Made by a program: the position numbers and the translations under genes. The notes under the pieces were generated by a model, which searched no databases, was not told the origin of the DNA, and was given only the letters and a program-made list of their open reading frames with translations. A stretch of 64,000 bases of DNA from Candidatus Thermochlorobacteriaceae bacterium (GTDB lineage: Bacteria; Bacteroidota; Chlorobiia; Chlorobiales; Thermochlorobacteraceae), in NCBI GenBank assembly GCA_029263855.1, contig JAJUFC010000014.1, forward strand, positions 43,642 to 107,641, written 5' to 3'. Positions 9,683-19,078 of the stretch are shown piece by piece (positions within the stretch are counted from its first letter, which is position 1; each line of letters opens with the position of its first letter).

Positions 9683-10162
9683 TCAGAAATGTTTGGTGTA
9701 GATGAGTTTGTCGTCGCCCACGCGATAAAAATTTTTGATGCGCGCTTCTAATTGGCAACCGATTTTCTCGTAAAAGCGGCGCGTGTTTTCGTAGTGCGGT
9801 TGAGATGATGTTTCAATCACAATGAGTTTCCCGCTTTGCCTTTGAACTTCTTTGCAAGCAAACTCAAACAGTTTCTTGCCGATGCCCTTGCCTTGTGCTT
9901 CGCGTGCGACAGCAATCCAATAAAGGTCGTAAGTCGAAAGCGTCATGGACGTTTTGCCGAAGCAGATGTAGCCTAAAACCGCACTGCCTTCAATCGCCGA
10001 GTAAATTTGATAATTTTCAGGATTGAAGCTTGTGTAAGCAAGGCACTCGTCGATGAGTTCGAGCGCGACTTCGACTTCGTCGCTTCGAAAGGCATTCGTT
10101 TCCCAAAGCAGTTTGCGAATTGGCTCTTTATGCGAGGACTGCAACGCAACGATTTGAATCAT
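9683..10162 (-). CDS. GNAT-family N-acetyltransferase
   Basis: 159 residues with the GNAT acetyl-CoA signature REAQGKGIGKKLFEFA (motif A, about residues 90-106) and a C-terminal ENTRRFYEKIGC (motif B). The substrate is not recognisable. The gene is packed between arsS (12 bases upstream) and murI, so it is likely co-transcribed with the arsenosugar genes, although a role there is only a possibility. Confidence 0.85.
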   Translation of the reverse strand: MIQIVALQSSHKEPIRKLLWETNAFRSDEVEVALELIDECLAYTSFNPENYQIYSAIEGSAVLGYICFGKTSMTLSTYDLYWIAVAREAQGKGIGKKLFEFACKEVQRQSGKLIVIETSSQPHYENTRRFYEKIGCQLEARIKNFYRVGDDKLIYTKHF

Positions 10163-10174
10163 GCTTAACCGAAG

Positions 10175-11221
10175 TTATGCTGTTGTTCCGCCACAACTTG
10201 ACCCTGCGCCTGCTGTGCATCCGTAGCAATGTTGTCGTGTTACAATTCTTCGTGTATTAAGTTTTTCTACGTCAAAATCTTTGATGTGAATCGGCGCGCC
10301 ATAGCCCACTTTTAAGTCGAGCATTTGGTTGAAGTCGCAATCGTAAAGGTAGCCGTCCCAACCGATTGAAATCGTGTTCCGACACATCACGCCTTTGGCG
10401 GCGGCAGGATTGAACAGCGAGACGAGTTTCGTCATATATGCTTCATAATTTCCCGACACGAGCAAATAATCTAAGAAGCGGCTAATCGGCATGTTGGTAA
10501 TTGTGTAAAGGCGATTGAACACAACGCCGTGATGCTTCGAGAGTTCGCGCTTGTAATCTTTCTCGAGCGAACTTTGATTTGGCGGCAAGAACGCACCAAC
10601 AGGATTGTAGACGAGATTGAAGATTAAGCCACTTTCCTCTTTGCCGTAGCCTAATGCGTTCAAGCGTTTGATGGCTTCAATGGAGCGCGAAAAAACATCT
10701 TCGCCGCGCTGTTTATCCGTTACCGATGGCGTGTAGTGCGGGAGCGATGAAATCACCTCGATGCCGTGTTCAGCGAAAAATTCAGGCAGGTCGGTAAATC
10801 CGTTTGCAAGCAAGATTGTAAGGTTTGAGCGCACCATCACATGGCGATTAAGTTTTTTGACTTCGCCGACGAACCAACGGAAGTGTGGATTCATTTCAGG
10901 TGCGCCGCCCGTGATGTCAACCTTTGGAATGTTTGTTTTTGCTAACGCCTCCAAACACAGTTCAAAGGTTTCGCGCGTCATGATTTCACGGCGGTCGGGT
11001 CCGGCATCGACGTGGCAGTGCTTGCAGACTTGATTACAAAGTTTGCCGACATTGATTTGAAAAATCTCAATTCCTGTGGCACGCAGTTCTGCTTCGCCCG
11101 TTTGTTTGAAGAGTTTATCAAAGGCGGGCAATTTCAATCGCTCATCTATGATGCTTAACTGTTCTTCTGCCGAGGCAAGCGGGTGATGAATTGATTTCAA
11201 ACTTTTCGTTGCGGTCGCCAT
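10175..11221 (-). CDS. arsS: Arsenosugar biosynthesis radical SAM protein ArsS
   Basis: 348 residues. The radical-SAM cluster cysteines are C62-x3-C66-x2-C69 (LCNQVCKHCHVDAGP). The C-terminal tail has further cysteines C332, C335 and C344 in CYGCTAGAGSSCGG, a SPASM-like or family-specific end. This combination is what I recognise as the ArsS family, which joins the 5'-deoxyadenosyl moiety of SAM to methylated arsenic on the way to arsenosugars. The small AhpD-like partner lies directly upstream. The usual methyltransferase ArsM is not next to it. Confidence 0.85.
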   Translation of the reverse strand: MATATKSLKSIHHPLASAEEQLSIIDERLKLPAFDKLFKQTGEAELRATGIEIFQINVGKLCNQVCKHCHVDAGPDRREIMTRETFELCLEALAKTNIPKVDITGGAPEMNPHFRWFVGEVKKLNRHVMVRSNLTILLANGFTDLPEFFAEHGIEVISSLPHYTPSVTDKQRGEDVFSRSIEAIKRLNALGYGKEESGLIFNLVYNPVGAFLPPNQSSLEKDYKRELSKHHGVVFNRLYTITNMPISRFLDYLLVSGNYEAYMTKLVSLFNPAAAKGVMCRNTISIGWDGYLYDCDFNQMLDLKVGYGAPIHIKDFDVEKLNTRRIVTRQHCYGCTAGAGSSCGGTTA

Positions 11222-11225
11222 GTGC

Positions 11226-11558
11226 TTACATTGAAAGTTTTTGATAGACGTTTTTCATTTGAACGCCGTGAACGAGTGCCGCGCCGCCTTTTATCGCCGC
11301 CGAAACGTGAACGGCTTCGGTCATTTGTTCAAGCGTTGCGCCTTTGGAGAGGGACTCTTGCGTGTAGGCATCGATGCAATAAGGGCACTGAACGGCGTGC
11401 GCAACGGCAAGCGCAATCAAGGCTTTTTCGCGTTCGCTTAGCGCGCCTTCGGCAAAGACTGCGCCATACCACGCAAAAAATTTATCCATCAATTCTTTAT
11501 TGCCTTCGCCGACTTGGGCAAACTTGGCAAGGTCTGCGGGGTTGTAGTAGGTCTCCAT
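11226..11558 (-). CDS. AhpD/carboxymuconolactone decarboxylase-like protein of the arsenosugar locus
   Basis: 110 residues of the AhpD-like all-helical fold. The redox CxxC is C58-x2-C61 (QCPYCIDAYT). The same small protein type is known next to arsS genes and is described as the arsenosugar-associated peroxidase-like protein; its chemistry is unproven. The ATG at 11558 is supported by the tight four-base gap to arsS downstream. The nearest minus-strand gene upstream, the flippase, ends 57 bases away. Confidence 0.82.
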   Translation of the reverse strand: METYYNPADLAKFAQVGEGNKELMDKFFAWYGAVFAEGALSEREKALIALAVAHAVQCPYCIDAYTQESLSKGATLEQMTEAVHVSAAIKGGAALVHGVQMKNVYQKLSM

Positions 11559-11614
11559 AGCAAGTTTGTGTGTTTAAGAGAGGCTAAAATAATATAGACG
11601 AGATTTTTAACAAA

Positions 11615-13081
11615 TCAATCACGACGCGCTCCCGCTCGCCTCAATTTCCAAACCGGCATCAGTCCAATTCCAACAACCACACTAACAAATATAAGGCACA
11701 TTACGACGCGCAACCCGAAAGGCTTTTCGGCGAAGATGAGTTCGTTCATGGCGACAGCGGCAACAACAATCAAAACCATGATGAAGAATCGCACCATTGG
11801 ATAAGGCGTTGAGTCAATCGCTCGTCTTTTGTAATGGAAATAAAACACATTGAAGAGATAGGCGGCAACGGTTGTCGCTGCTACAAGTTGTAGTGTTAGA
11901 GCGGTGTCATTCGGCGGAAAAGATAAGACCAGCGCAAGCAAAGCAAGGTTGATGAGCAGACTAAACAGTGCCGCATTGAAGAGGGCTTTCGTATCGCCTG
12001 ATTTCGTCAGCGCGGCTTTGCTGAACTCTGTTGGTGCGGCAATCAAATATGCTAGCAATACGACGGGCGCGAGCGTCGCCGATGGCAAATAGGTTTGTTT
12101 GAAGAGCGAGTAGCCGAAAACTTCTATCGTCATAAAGTCGCGCACGAAAAACGATAGCACCAAAAAGACCGCCGCAAGTCCTGTTGTGTAAAGCGAAAAA
12201 ATTTGCACAAAAAGCATCTCGTTTTCTTTCGGCGAATGCGACTCAACGCGCTGTGCAAAAAACGGCAAGAGTGCCGTGCGAAACGACACGTTCAAAATCG
12301 CCATCACCATTCCCAAGCGATAGCCTACGCTGTAAATTCCGCCAGCTTCTTTTGAGATGAATCGCGTTACCAAAACTTTATCGAGCGAATCGAGCAAGAC
12401 CGCTAAAATGCCGTAGCCCAAAAGCGGATAGCCGAACCGCCAAAGTTTCTTTGCAAGGTCTTTGTTGAAATAGCGTTTGAACAGATTGGCATTTACAAGA
12501 AATGCAATACCAAAGGTGAACACAACGGCAACGACCTGCGCCAAAAACAAGTTGAAGACATAATTCCCTTTCGGCACAAGCCAAACCGCAACACCGATGT
12601 TGAGCGCGAGCGATGAGAGCGAAATAAATGCAAACAGCACCAGCCGATTGTCGGAGCGAATCAGCCAGAGCAAATTAAATCCGAGCGTTTCAACAAAAAG
12701 GCTAATGGCAATCAAGACGATGGAATCGGCATAATTGGAACTGCCGATGAAGAGGAGCGAAATCGGCGTCGCAAGTGCAATCATCAACAGCGACATCACA
12801 AATGCGCTCGCCGTCTGCATCGCAAAGAGTGTAGAGACGAAGTTTTGCTTCTCGGTGTGGGTTTTGGCTTCGGCGTAAAACTTGATGATGGCGGAAGGCA
12901 TGCCGTATTGAAAAATCATGAGCATCACGGCATAAAACGGAAAGAGCGCGCTGTAGACGCCAAATTCATCGGGCGGAACGACGTGCGTGTAAAACGGCAC
13001 AAGCAAAAAGTTCATCGCTTTTCCGAGCGTGCTGACGGCAGTGTAGACCGTTGCGGCGGTTGAAAAGCGGCGAAGCGACAC
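11615..13081 (-). CDS. Polysaccharide flippase/MATE-like membrane protein
   Basis: 488 residues with about 14 predicted helices, starting MSLRRFSTAATVYTAVSTLG and followed by an FLLVPFYTHVVPPDEFG loop. This loop is typical of Wzx/PST lipid-linked oligosaccharide flippases. The start is GTG at 13081; the frame above it reaches a TGA with no ATG. The gene follows queA by 22 bases and has no glycosyltransferase neighbours, so its substrate is unknown. It is a second, unlinked paralogue of the flippase at 666-1937. Confidence 0.82.
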   Translation of the reverse strand: MSLRRFSTAATVYTAVSTLGKAMNFLLVPFYTHVVPPDEFGVYSALFPFYAVMLMIFQYGMPSAIIKFYAEAKTHTEKQNFVSTLFAMQTASAFVMSLLMIALATPISLLFIGSSNYADSIVLIAISLFVETLGFNLLWLIRSDNRLVLFAFISLSSLALNIGVAVWLVPKGNYVFNLFLAQVVAVVFTFGIAFLVNANLFKRYFNKDLAKKLWRFGYPLLGYGILAVLLDSLDKVLVTRFISKEAGGIYSVGYRLGMVMAILNVSFRTALLPFFAQRVESHSPKENEMLFVQIFSLYTTGLAAVFLVLSFFVRDFMTIEVFGYSLFKQTYLPSATLAPVVLLAYLIAAPTEFSKAALTKSGDTKALFNAALFSLLINLALLALVLSFPPNDTALTLQLVAATTVAAYLFNVFYFHYKRRAIDSTPYPMVRFFIMVLIVVAAVAMNELIFAEKPFGLRVVMCLIFVSVVVGIGLMPVWKLRRAGARRD

Positions 13082-13103
13082 GTGCGAGACGTCCGAAGTA
13101 GCG

Positions 13104-14144
13104 TTAGTAAATCAACATGGCATCGCCATATGCTAAAAAGCGATAGCCGGTTTTCATGGCTTGTTTGTAAGCCTTCATCAGAGTGTCGTGTCCCGCAAAA
13201 GCGGAAACAAGTATCATCGGCGTTGTTTCAGGAAGTTGAAAATTTGTAATGAGCATATCCACGACCTTGAACTCGTAAGGCGGGTAAATGAACTTGTCCG
13301 TCCAACCTTCGCCGAATTTAATGCGTCCCTCGACAGTGGCGTGCGCTTCCAGAGCGCGACAAACCGTTGTGCCGACGGCAACTACACGCCCCGACTTCTT
13401 TGACTTCACTTCGTTGATTTTCTGCGTCGTCGAGTAAGGCACATTCACATATTCTGAATCCATCTTGTGCTTTGAGATGTCTTCGACTTCAATCGGACTG
13501 AAAACGCTCCGTCCAGGGTGAAGTGTGATTGAGATAATTTCAACGCCCATGCGTTTGATTTTCGTGAGCAACTCCGTCGTGAAGTGGAGCCCTGCGGCGG
13601 GTGCAACGACTGCGCCGGGCACGCGCGCATAAACAGTTTGGTAACGCACTTTATCTTTTTCGTCAGGCTCGCGCTTGATATAGTCTGGAATTGGCATGTA
13701 GCCAATTTTTTCTACCATCTCGTAAATATCAATTTCGGGATTGAGGAAGCGAATGGTTCTGCCGCGTGATGTGGTGTTATCGACGACTTCCGCCACCAAA
13801 TCTTGTGGGAAGTAAATTTTGTTTCCGACGCGAACCTTGCGCGCTGGCTCTACGAGCACGTCCCAAAGTCCCATTTGCTTATTGAGTTCGCGAAGCAAGA
13901 AGACTTCAATTTTCGCGGAGGTCTTTTCTTTGTGCCCATAAAGCCGTGCAGGAAATACTTTCGTATCGTTGAGCACCAACACATCACCTTTTTTGAGAAA
14001 CTGGGTGATGTCGGAAAACTTGTGGTCAGTAATTTCTTTTTTGCGACGGTCAATCACCATCATCTTGCACTTGTCGCGAGGCTCTTTGGGAACTGAAGCA
14101 ATCAAATTTTTGGGAAGGTTGTAGCGAAATTCCGATAATCTCAT
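13104..14144 (-). CDS. queA: S-adenosylmethionine:tRNA ribosyltransferase-isomerase
   Basis: 346 residues. QueA uses the ribosyl group of SAM to turn preQ1 in tRNA into epoxyqueuosine in the cytoplasm. Family signs are the opening MRLSEFRYNLPKNLIA, then DVLVLNDTKVFPARLYG, PGAVVAPAAGLHFT and TLHPGRSVFSPI. I chose the ATG at 14144; a TTG two codons upstream is also in frame. Length and order of motifs match the family. The stop TAA lies just before the flippase GTG. Confidence 0.94.
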   Translation of the reverse strand: MRLSEFRYNLPKNLIASVPKEPRDKCKMMVIDRRKKEITDHKFSDITQFLKKGDVLVLNDTKVFPARLYGHKEKTSAKIEVFLLRELNKQMGLWDVLVEPARKVRVGNKIYFPQDLVAEVVDNTTSRGRTIRFLNPEIDIYEMVEKIGYMPIPDYIKREPDEKDKVRYQTVYARVPGAVVAPAAGLHFTTELLTKIKRMGVEIISITLHPGRSVFSPIEVEDISKHKMDSEYVNVPYSTTQKINEVKSKKSGRVVAVGTTVCRALEAHATVEGRIKFGEGWTDKFIYPPYEFKVVDMLITNFQLPETTPMILVSAFAGHDTLMKAYKQAMKTGYRFLAYGDAMLIY

Positions 14145-14408
14145 GTGCAACTGTTGCGGTGGTTAAGATTAGATTGAATGCGTTACTCGCGGCGAGAATC
14201 TGATTTACTCTTCGGCTTTAAAACAAGAACCAAACAAAAAGAACCGATTACGGCTAATCCAAAAAGGTTGCGAATATAAAAAGTTTTATTTTTGCCTACA
14301 AATTTTATACTAAACGCTTTACAATCATTACGGCACAAGTTATGCCTTGCCTTTGCGGCGGCTTTTCTTGTATCTTCACCTACTTTTTTATCAACTCACT
14401 TCAACTTC

Positions 14409-15299
14409 ATGCGATTTTTTCTCGGATTGCTTCTCTCTTTGAGCAGTGCAAGCCTCTTTGCACAAGAAACGGGCTTAACCTTTTTAAGAATTGGCACGAC
14501 CGCACGCGAACAAGCGATGGCAAATGTCGGAACAGCATCAGCCACAGGCGCGGCGGCAAACTATTACAACCCCGCCCGTTTGACCGACGGCGAAACATCG
14601 TCTATTCTCTTCTCACAAAATCTTTACATCTTTGACACATATAGCAGTTTCGTTGCGGCAAAGTTCAAAGGTGAAACGGCATCGTGGGGCGTTTCGCTCA
14701 CATGGCTTTCTGTTCGTGATATTCCCATTCGCACCCGCGCCACCACTGAGCCTGACGGATTGTTCGATTCGCAAAACGCCGCGTTTGCCGTCTCTTACGC
14801 CCGCTCTTTCGGAAAACAACTCTCGCTCGCGCTCACTGGAAAATTCATTTACGAAAAACTTTTCATCGATGAAGCCAGTGGCTACGCTGCCGACCTTTCC
14901 GCCGTCTATCGCTTTGAAAAAAATCCGCTCACACTGGCGGCAACGATTCAAAATCTTGGCTCTATGAACGCCCTGCGCAATGAATCCACCGCACTACCCA
15001 CCTTGTTTCGCGCAGGTGCCGCTTACCCTATTCCACTCGCTTCGCTTGGTGGCACACTCTTGCTTGAAAGCAATCTCGAGAGTGTTTTTTCGGGAAACGC
15101 GTTTGTGAATTTGGGCGGCGAATTCGAGTTTCGCAATCAGTTTTGGGTTCGATTCGGCTATGTCTTTGGAAACGCCTCACGCTCTCTTTCAGGCGGCATC
15201 GGCATTCGCTATGCAAATTTTAACTTTGATTATGCCTTCGTTCCCTTCTCCAATGAACTCGGAACGGCAAACCTTTTAACGCTTCAAGTTTCTTACTGA
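14409..15299 (+). CDS. PorV/PorQ-like outer-membrane beta-barrel protein
   Basis: About 296 residues. The ATG at 14409 gives a signal peptide (MRFFLGLLLSLSSASLFAQ). The mature N-terminus has GTTAREQAMANVGTA and then NYYNPA, a motif of the PorV/PorQ/UPF0164 group, whose members are FadL-like barrels. PorV is the shuttle that carries type IX cargo to the attachment machinery, and the window has two proteins with T9SS sorting tails. Which branch this copy belongs to is open. A coiled-coil lipoprotein follows eight bases downstream. Confidence 0.72.
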   Translation: MRFFLGLLLSLSSASLFAQETGLTFLRIGTTAREQAMANVGTASATGAAANYYNPARLTDGETSSILFSQNLYIFDTYSSFVAAKFKGETASWGVSLTWLSVRDIPIRTRATTEPDGLFDSQNAAFAVSYARSFGKQLSLALTGKFIYEKLFIDEASGYAADLSAVYRFEKNPLTLAATIQNLGSMNALRNESTALPTLFRAGAAYPIPLASLGGTLLLESNLESVFSGNAFVNLGGEFEFRNQFWVRFGYVFGNASRSLSGGIGIRYANFNFDYAFVPFSNELGTANLLTLQVSY

Positions 15300-15306
15300 T
15301 TAAACC

Positions 15307-15885
15307 ATGAAACAAGTCGCACTTTTTTCACTTTTCTTTCTGCTTTCAGCCTGCAATCAAGAAGAATTAGAGCGATTGAAACGCGATGCCGCACAAAAAC
15401 AAACCTCGCTCGATTCGCTCAAACGTGAATACGACAAGGTCAATGAATTCAAAAGCAATGTGATTCGGGACTTCGGGGAATCGGCAAACAAACTGCAAGA
15501 ACGATTAGACGAAAATCGTCGCCTCGAAGCTGAACTCGTCAATAAACAAGCCATCATCGAAGAACGTAACAAGCGCATCGACACACTTCTGAACACGATT
15601 AAACTTCGCGAAGGCGAACTTCAATCGCTTCAACGCGACCTTGCTAAACAAGAATCGTTCATCAAACAACAGGAATCTCTCATCAAACAGCAACAAGCCC
15701 AACTCAAACAAAAAGACGAGCAAAACGAATCGCTCAATCAAGCCGTTTCATCGCGCGATGCAACTGTTCGCTCCCTCAACACTGCCATTTCACAGCGCGA
15801 TGCCACCATTCAAAAACTGAACGCTCGCATCGCCGAACAAGACCAAACGATTCAATCGCTCCAAAAACAATCTTTGCAAAACTAA
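15307..15885 (+). CDS. Coiled-coil lipoprotein
   Basis: 192 residues. The signal sequence ends in the lipobox LLSAC, so the mature protein begins at C16 and is lipid-anchored. The rest is a nearly unbroken alpha-helical coiled coil, with internal near-repeats such as QESFIKQQESLIKQQQ and RDATVRSLNTAISQRDATIQ. There is no enzymatic domain. The gene lies seven bases after the PorV-like barrel and is probably translated with it. A spacer or periplasmic scaffold role is a guess. Confidence 0.7.
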   Translation: MKQVALFSLFFLLSACNQEELERLKRDAAQKQTSLDSLKREYDKVNEFKSNVIRDFGESANKLQERLDENRRLEAELVNKQAIIEERNKRIDTLLNTIKLREGELQSLQRDLAKQESFIKQQESLIKQQQAQLKQKDEQNESLNQAVSSRDATVRSLNTAISQRDATIQKLNARIAEQDQTIQSLQKQSLQN

Positions 15886-15895
15886 TTCTTCAATA

Positions 15896-16467
15896 TCATT
15901 TTGTCTCGAACGTGATGTCTTCGTAAATCTCGTGTAGGGCGAGCCGCTCTTTAATCCCGTGAAGTTCTACTTCGTCCGTCAGACCTGCATACTCGCGCAA
16001 CACCCACTCCCCCGTCTCGCGCTTGGAATAATGCTCTACCAACACGCCTTCCGACTCCACCAACACACATTCACGAAACGATTCTATCGTCCGATACAGC
16101 CGAAACTTCTCGCCTCGGTCGTAGTTCCTTGTGCTTGCCGATAGCACCTCGACAATCACCACAGGATTTTTCAACTCCGTTTGTGCTTCGCTCAACTCTG
16201 GCTTGCCACAATACACCGACGCGTCAGGATAAGTATAAAGCCCGCTCGGCGTCGCAATGCGCATGTCGCTACTTTTGGCTGACATGATTTTCCTTTCAGG
16301 CGTTGGCGTAGCGCGACAAATACATTCTCGACGATTTGCGCGTGTCGGAATGTGCCGCCTGCCATTGCGAAAATTTCGCCGTTGTAATACTCGTGCTTCT
16401 CTTCGCTTGTGGCTTCAAGCGCAAGGTATTCTTCAAGCGAATAAATCTTCTTTGCAACTTCGGACAT
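15896..16467 (-). pseudogene. Uma2/DUF820-type PD-(D/E)xK protein, frameshifted
   Basis: Two overlapping frames together make one Uma2-family protein of about 190 residues. The upstream part starts MSEVAKKIYSLEEYLALE and keeps the family stretch KHEYYNGEIFAMAGGTFRHA. The downstream part in another frame continues SSDMRIATPSGLYTYPDASV and NPVVIVEVLSAST, which carry the nuclease-like Asp and Glu. Continuity shifts near 16270-16285, where LKGKSC in one frame should run into SSDMRI in the other. A one- or two-base indel, either real decay or a sequencing error, separates the halves. The gene converges with the lipoprotein gene. Confidence 0.75.
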
Positions 16468-16541
16468 CGTTGTGCATTTGATTGAATTTCTTTCAAGAAA
16501 CAAAAAACACTTGACGAATCAAACGAGCGAATCAAAACAAA

Positions 16542-16566
16542 AAGGCGGAGATGTTTGCTCCGCCTT
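16542..16566 (-). terminator. Rho-independent terminator of the RNR gene
   Basis: A perfect 9-bp stem, AAGGCGGAG/CTCCGCCTT, with a 7-base loop. On the minus strand it is followed by TTTTTGTTTTG. It lies 31 bases beyond the stop of the ribonucleotide reductase gene. Confidence 0.85.
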
Positions 16567-16596
16567 CTTCAACTGCGTTTCGTTCATCAGCGCGTT

Positions 16597-18858
16597 TTAG
16601 AGTTCGCAGCTGCCTGCAACGCATGCGAGTTCTTTCGCGCCTTGTGTTTCATCGGATTCTTCATAGCAGACGATTTCTGCAAAGTCAATTTTAGGCAATG
16701 CGTTTGCAAGTTGCTCATACTTTTCTTTGCTGATAGCTTCGTAAGGCGCGAGCGCATAAACATGATTGGTGCGCGGCAAGAACGATAAGCCACCGATTAT
16801 TTCCCAATTTTTGTAAAGCCAATTACCGACTTCCAACCATTCGTCGTCGCTCACGCTGACCGTAACCGATGGATTATGTTCGGTGAAATTGACTTTGACT
16901 TGTTTCCAATACTCCAACTGCTCGATTGCGGAAAGGTCGTCGCGATAGATTGCGCCGTCAGGTGCTTTTACAGGGAACTCGAGCACGTAGGTTGTGGCAT
17001 CGGCATCGGTTTGTCCAACTTCGGGCTTGTATGGAAATTTTTGGTCTTTAAGCATTTTGAAGAGCGGGTCGCTTGCCGAAATTCGAATGCGGCGAATGTA
17101 ATACGGCGCGTGGCGCGTGTGCATGCCCGACGCGGCATCGACGAGTTGCGACACCGTTCCCGATGGCTTCACACAAGTAATGCACGTTGAACGATTCACG
17201 CCGAATCGCTTCGCATATTCTTCGTTGACCTTGACCGCTTCGGCTTTCAAGGCACGTAGCGTTTCAGGGTTTCGGACCGCAGGCGAATCCCACTGTCCAG
17301 TGATTGAAACGCCGAGCAAGCGTTCTTCTTCGCAGTTCTTTTTCCATTCGGGCGAGAGATAGGGGAAGTTCGTGAGCGTTGATTGATATGTGCCGAGAAT
17401 GGTTGCAAGGCGAATTTTGCGGCGCAAGGTTTCAGGCGTGTCTTCGGCGCGAGCGACGACTTCGGAAAGATTGCAGAACTGCTTTGAGCGCAAGATGATT
17501 TCGCCGCACGGATTTGTGCCGCAAGTCGCAAGGTAATTGGCAAAACTTTCGCGTCGGCGTTCAGGCAGTTGCTCCATAAGGGTTGAACGATTGAAGATGC
17601 CGCGCTCGCCGCTACCCGACTTAATGAGCGAGAGCCACTCATCGAGAAATTCCGAAACCGTAGGCTTTTCGTTGTAAATGGCAGAGTTATTTGCCATGCT
17701 TCGCTCTGGGTGTGAAACGTAGAACGCGCCGTCTTTGGCGTGGCGCATATCGACATCGTCCAAATCGGAAAGCGAAATCAAAGCACTGCGCCGCACGCCG
17801 CCCATTACAACGACTTCCCCGATTTTGCAAATAATGTCATGCACATCGAGCGTGTTGAGTCGCCGCCCTTGACGCTGCAAAATTCTTTCACGGCTGAACT
17901 CCATCAACGCGCGAAGCGGCTCTGGTCCTGACGCTCTGCCGCCCATCGTTTTCAATCGCGCCCCTTGTGGTCGAACTCTTGAATAATCAAACGCCACATC
18001 TTCGCCGTTGAACCATGTTTTCAAGCCAAAGACGAACGCATCTGCCCAACCTTCTTTGCTATCCTCGACCACATGCGTCGGCAATTTTTTTCCTGTTTGC
18101 TTTTTGATTTGCGGCAACTTGTGAATCGATTGTTGCTCGACCGAAAAGCCAACGCCCGTGCCGCACATCAGGATATACATAATCTCGCCGAAATCTTGCA
18201 AGGATTCAGGGGCGATGAACGAGCAGTTGTAAGCCGCCACATTGGTCTTGCGCGCCGCTTCGCCTGCACTCCACAAGAGCCGCATCGACGGCATGACTTC
18301 TTGCTTCAAAATCGCGTCTCGCACTTCGGCGTATTCGGCATCGGTGAGTTTCTCGCCCAAATTCTCACGCATAAAAGCAATGTAGCGGTCAACGGTTTCC
18401 ACCCATGTTTCGCGCCGACCTTTTTCAGGAAGCCATCGCGAATAAGTGCGGTAGTAGATGAGCTCTGAAAGCGGATTGCGGAAGAAGCCTTTGCTCTCGT
18501 CGGCAAGTTTTTTGACTTCAATCGGAACGGGCTTTTTTTGATTGCGAATTTTCGCACGCTCGTTTCGGTAAAGAATATAGGCTTTGGCGGTCTTCGCCCA
18601 ATTTTCCTTGATGAGCACCGTCTCTACAAGGTCTTGAATCTGCTCGACCGATGGCAGTTCAGACTCAAACTTTTGCTCGAGAATTTTGACGACCTCGTCG
18701 GAAAGGTGTTGGGCGACTTCCGCGCCAAATTCGCCGGTAGCCTGCCCTGCCTTGAAAATGGCATTCGTGATTTTGCTTTGCGCAAACGGCGCGACGCTTT
18801 TATCGCGCTTAATAACTTGAAGGAGAACAGTGGTTTTGTTTGATGCTATGGCACTCAT
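16597..18858 (-). CDS. nrdJ: Adenosylcobalamin-dependent ribonucleoside-triphosphate reductase (class II)
   Basis: 753 residues. It makes deoxynucleotides by B12 radical chemistry and is indifferent to oxygen. An N-terminal ATP-cone is visible (VIKRDKSVAPFAQSKITNA, residues ~12-100). The catalytic barrel carries the loop CGTNPCGEI with the radical-site cysteine. The C-terminal shuttle pair is C746-x4-C751 (CVAGSCEL). The motif SGTVSQLVDAASGMH and the size fit the monomeric Lactobacillus-type RTPR better than the larger NrdJ. I see no cobalamin riboswitch in the 220 bases upstream. Confidence 0.9.
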   Translation of the reverse strand: MSAIASNKTTVLLQVIKRDKSVAPFAQSKITNAIFKAGQATGEFGAEVAQHLSDEVVKILEQKFESELPSVEQIQDLVETVLIKENWAKTAKAYILYRNERAKIRNQKKPVPIEVKKLADESKGFFRNPLSELIYYRTYSRWLPEKGRRETWVETVDRYIAFMRENLGEKLTDAEYAEVRDAILKQEVMPSMRLLWSAGEAARKTNVAAYNCSFIAPESLQDFGEIMYILMCGTGVGFSVEQQSIHKLPQIKKQTGKKLPTHVVEDSKEGWADAFVFGLKTWFNGEDVAFDYSRVRPQGARLKTMGGRASGPEPLRALMEFSRERILQRQGRRLNTLDVHDIICKIGEVVVMGGVRRSALISLSDLDDVDMRHAKDGAFYVSHPERSMANNSAIYNEKPTVSEFLDEWLSLIKSGSGERGIFNRSTLMEQLPERRRESFANYLATCGTNPCGEIILRSKQFCNLSEVVARAEDTPETLRRKIRLATILGTYQSTLTNFPYLSPEWKKNCEEERLLGVSITGQWDSPAVRNPETLRALKAEAVKVNEEYAKRFGVNRSTCITCVKPSGTVSQLVDAASGMHTRHAPYYIRRIRISASDPLFKMLKDQKFPYKPEVGQTDADATTYVLEFPVKAPDGAIYRDDLSAIEQLEYWKQVKVNFTEHNPSVTVSVSDDEWLEVGNWLYKNWEIIGGLSFLPRTNHVYALAPYEAISKEKYEQLANALPKIDFAEIVCYEESDETQGAKELACVAGSCEL

Positions 18859-18980
18859 GACTAAAATAGTTAGCGGTTGGATTGAAGACGAGAATAACGG
18901 CGGATACTACGAAATCGTTTGCAAAAAATTCGGTTGGAAATTTCCTTCGGATAACAGTAGGAATCAGCGGGCTATAATCT

Positions 18981-19075
18981 TCGCGTTACTTCATTACTCG
19001 TTAGTTCACTATTCCGAGCACAAGCGCGCAATCCATTCCAATGTGGATTCTTCGCTTCGTTCAGAACGACACAAC
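18981..19075. repeat. Heptanucleotide-like tract plus ATTCCGA element
   Basis: Intergenic between the RNR gene and the protease gene. Units of 7-8 bases (GTTACTTC, ATTACTC, GTTAGTTC, ACTATTC) run into ATTCCGAGCACAAGCGCG. Then comes GTGGATTCTTCGCTTCGTTC and AGAACGACAC, the inverted form of the same ATTCCGAACGAAG-type repeat. This is the second copy of the composite seen at 6645-6740. Confidence 0.55.
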
Positions 19076-19078
19076 TTG

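Noticed and set aside
18859..19078. Possible cobalamin riboswitch upstream of the B12-dependent RNR
   Set aside because: I found no B12-box-like sequence or matching helices; the region is occupied by the composite repeat.
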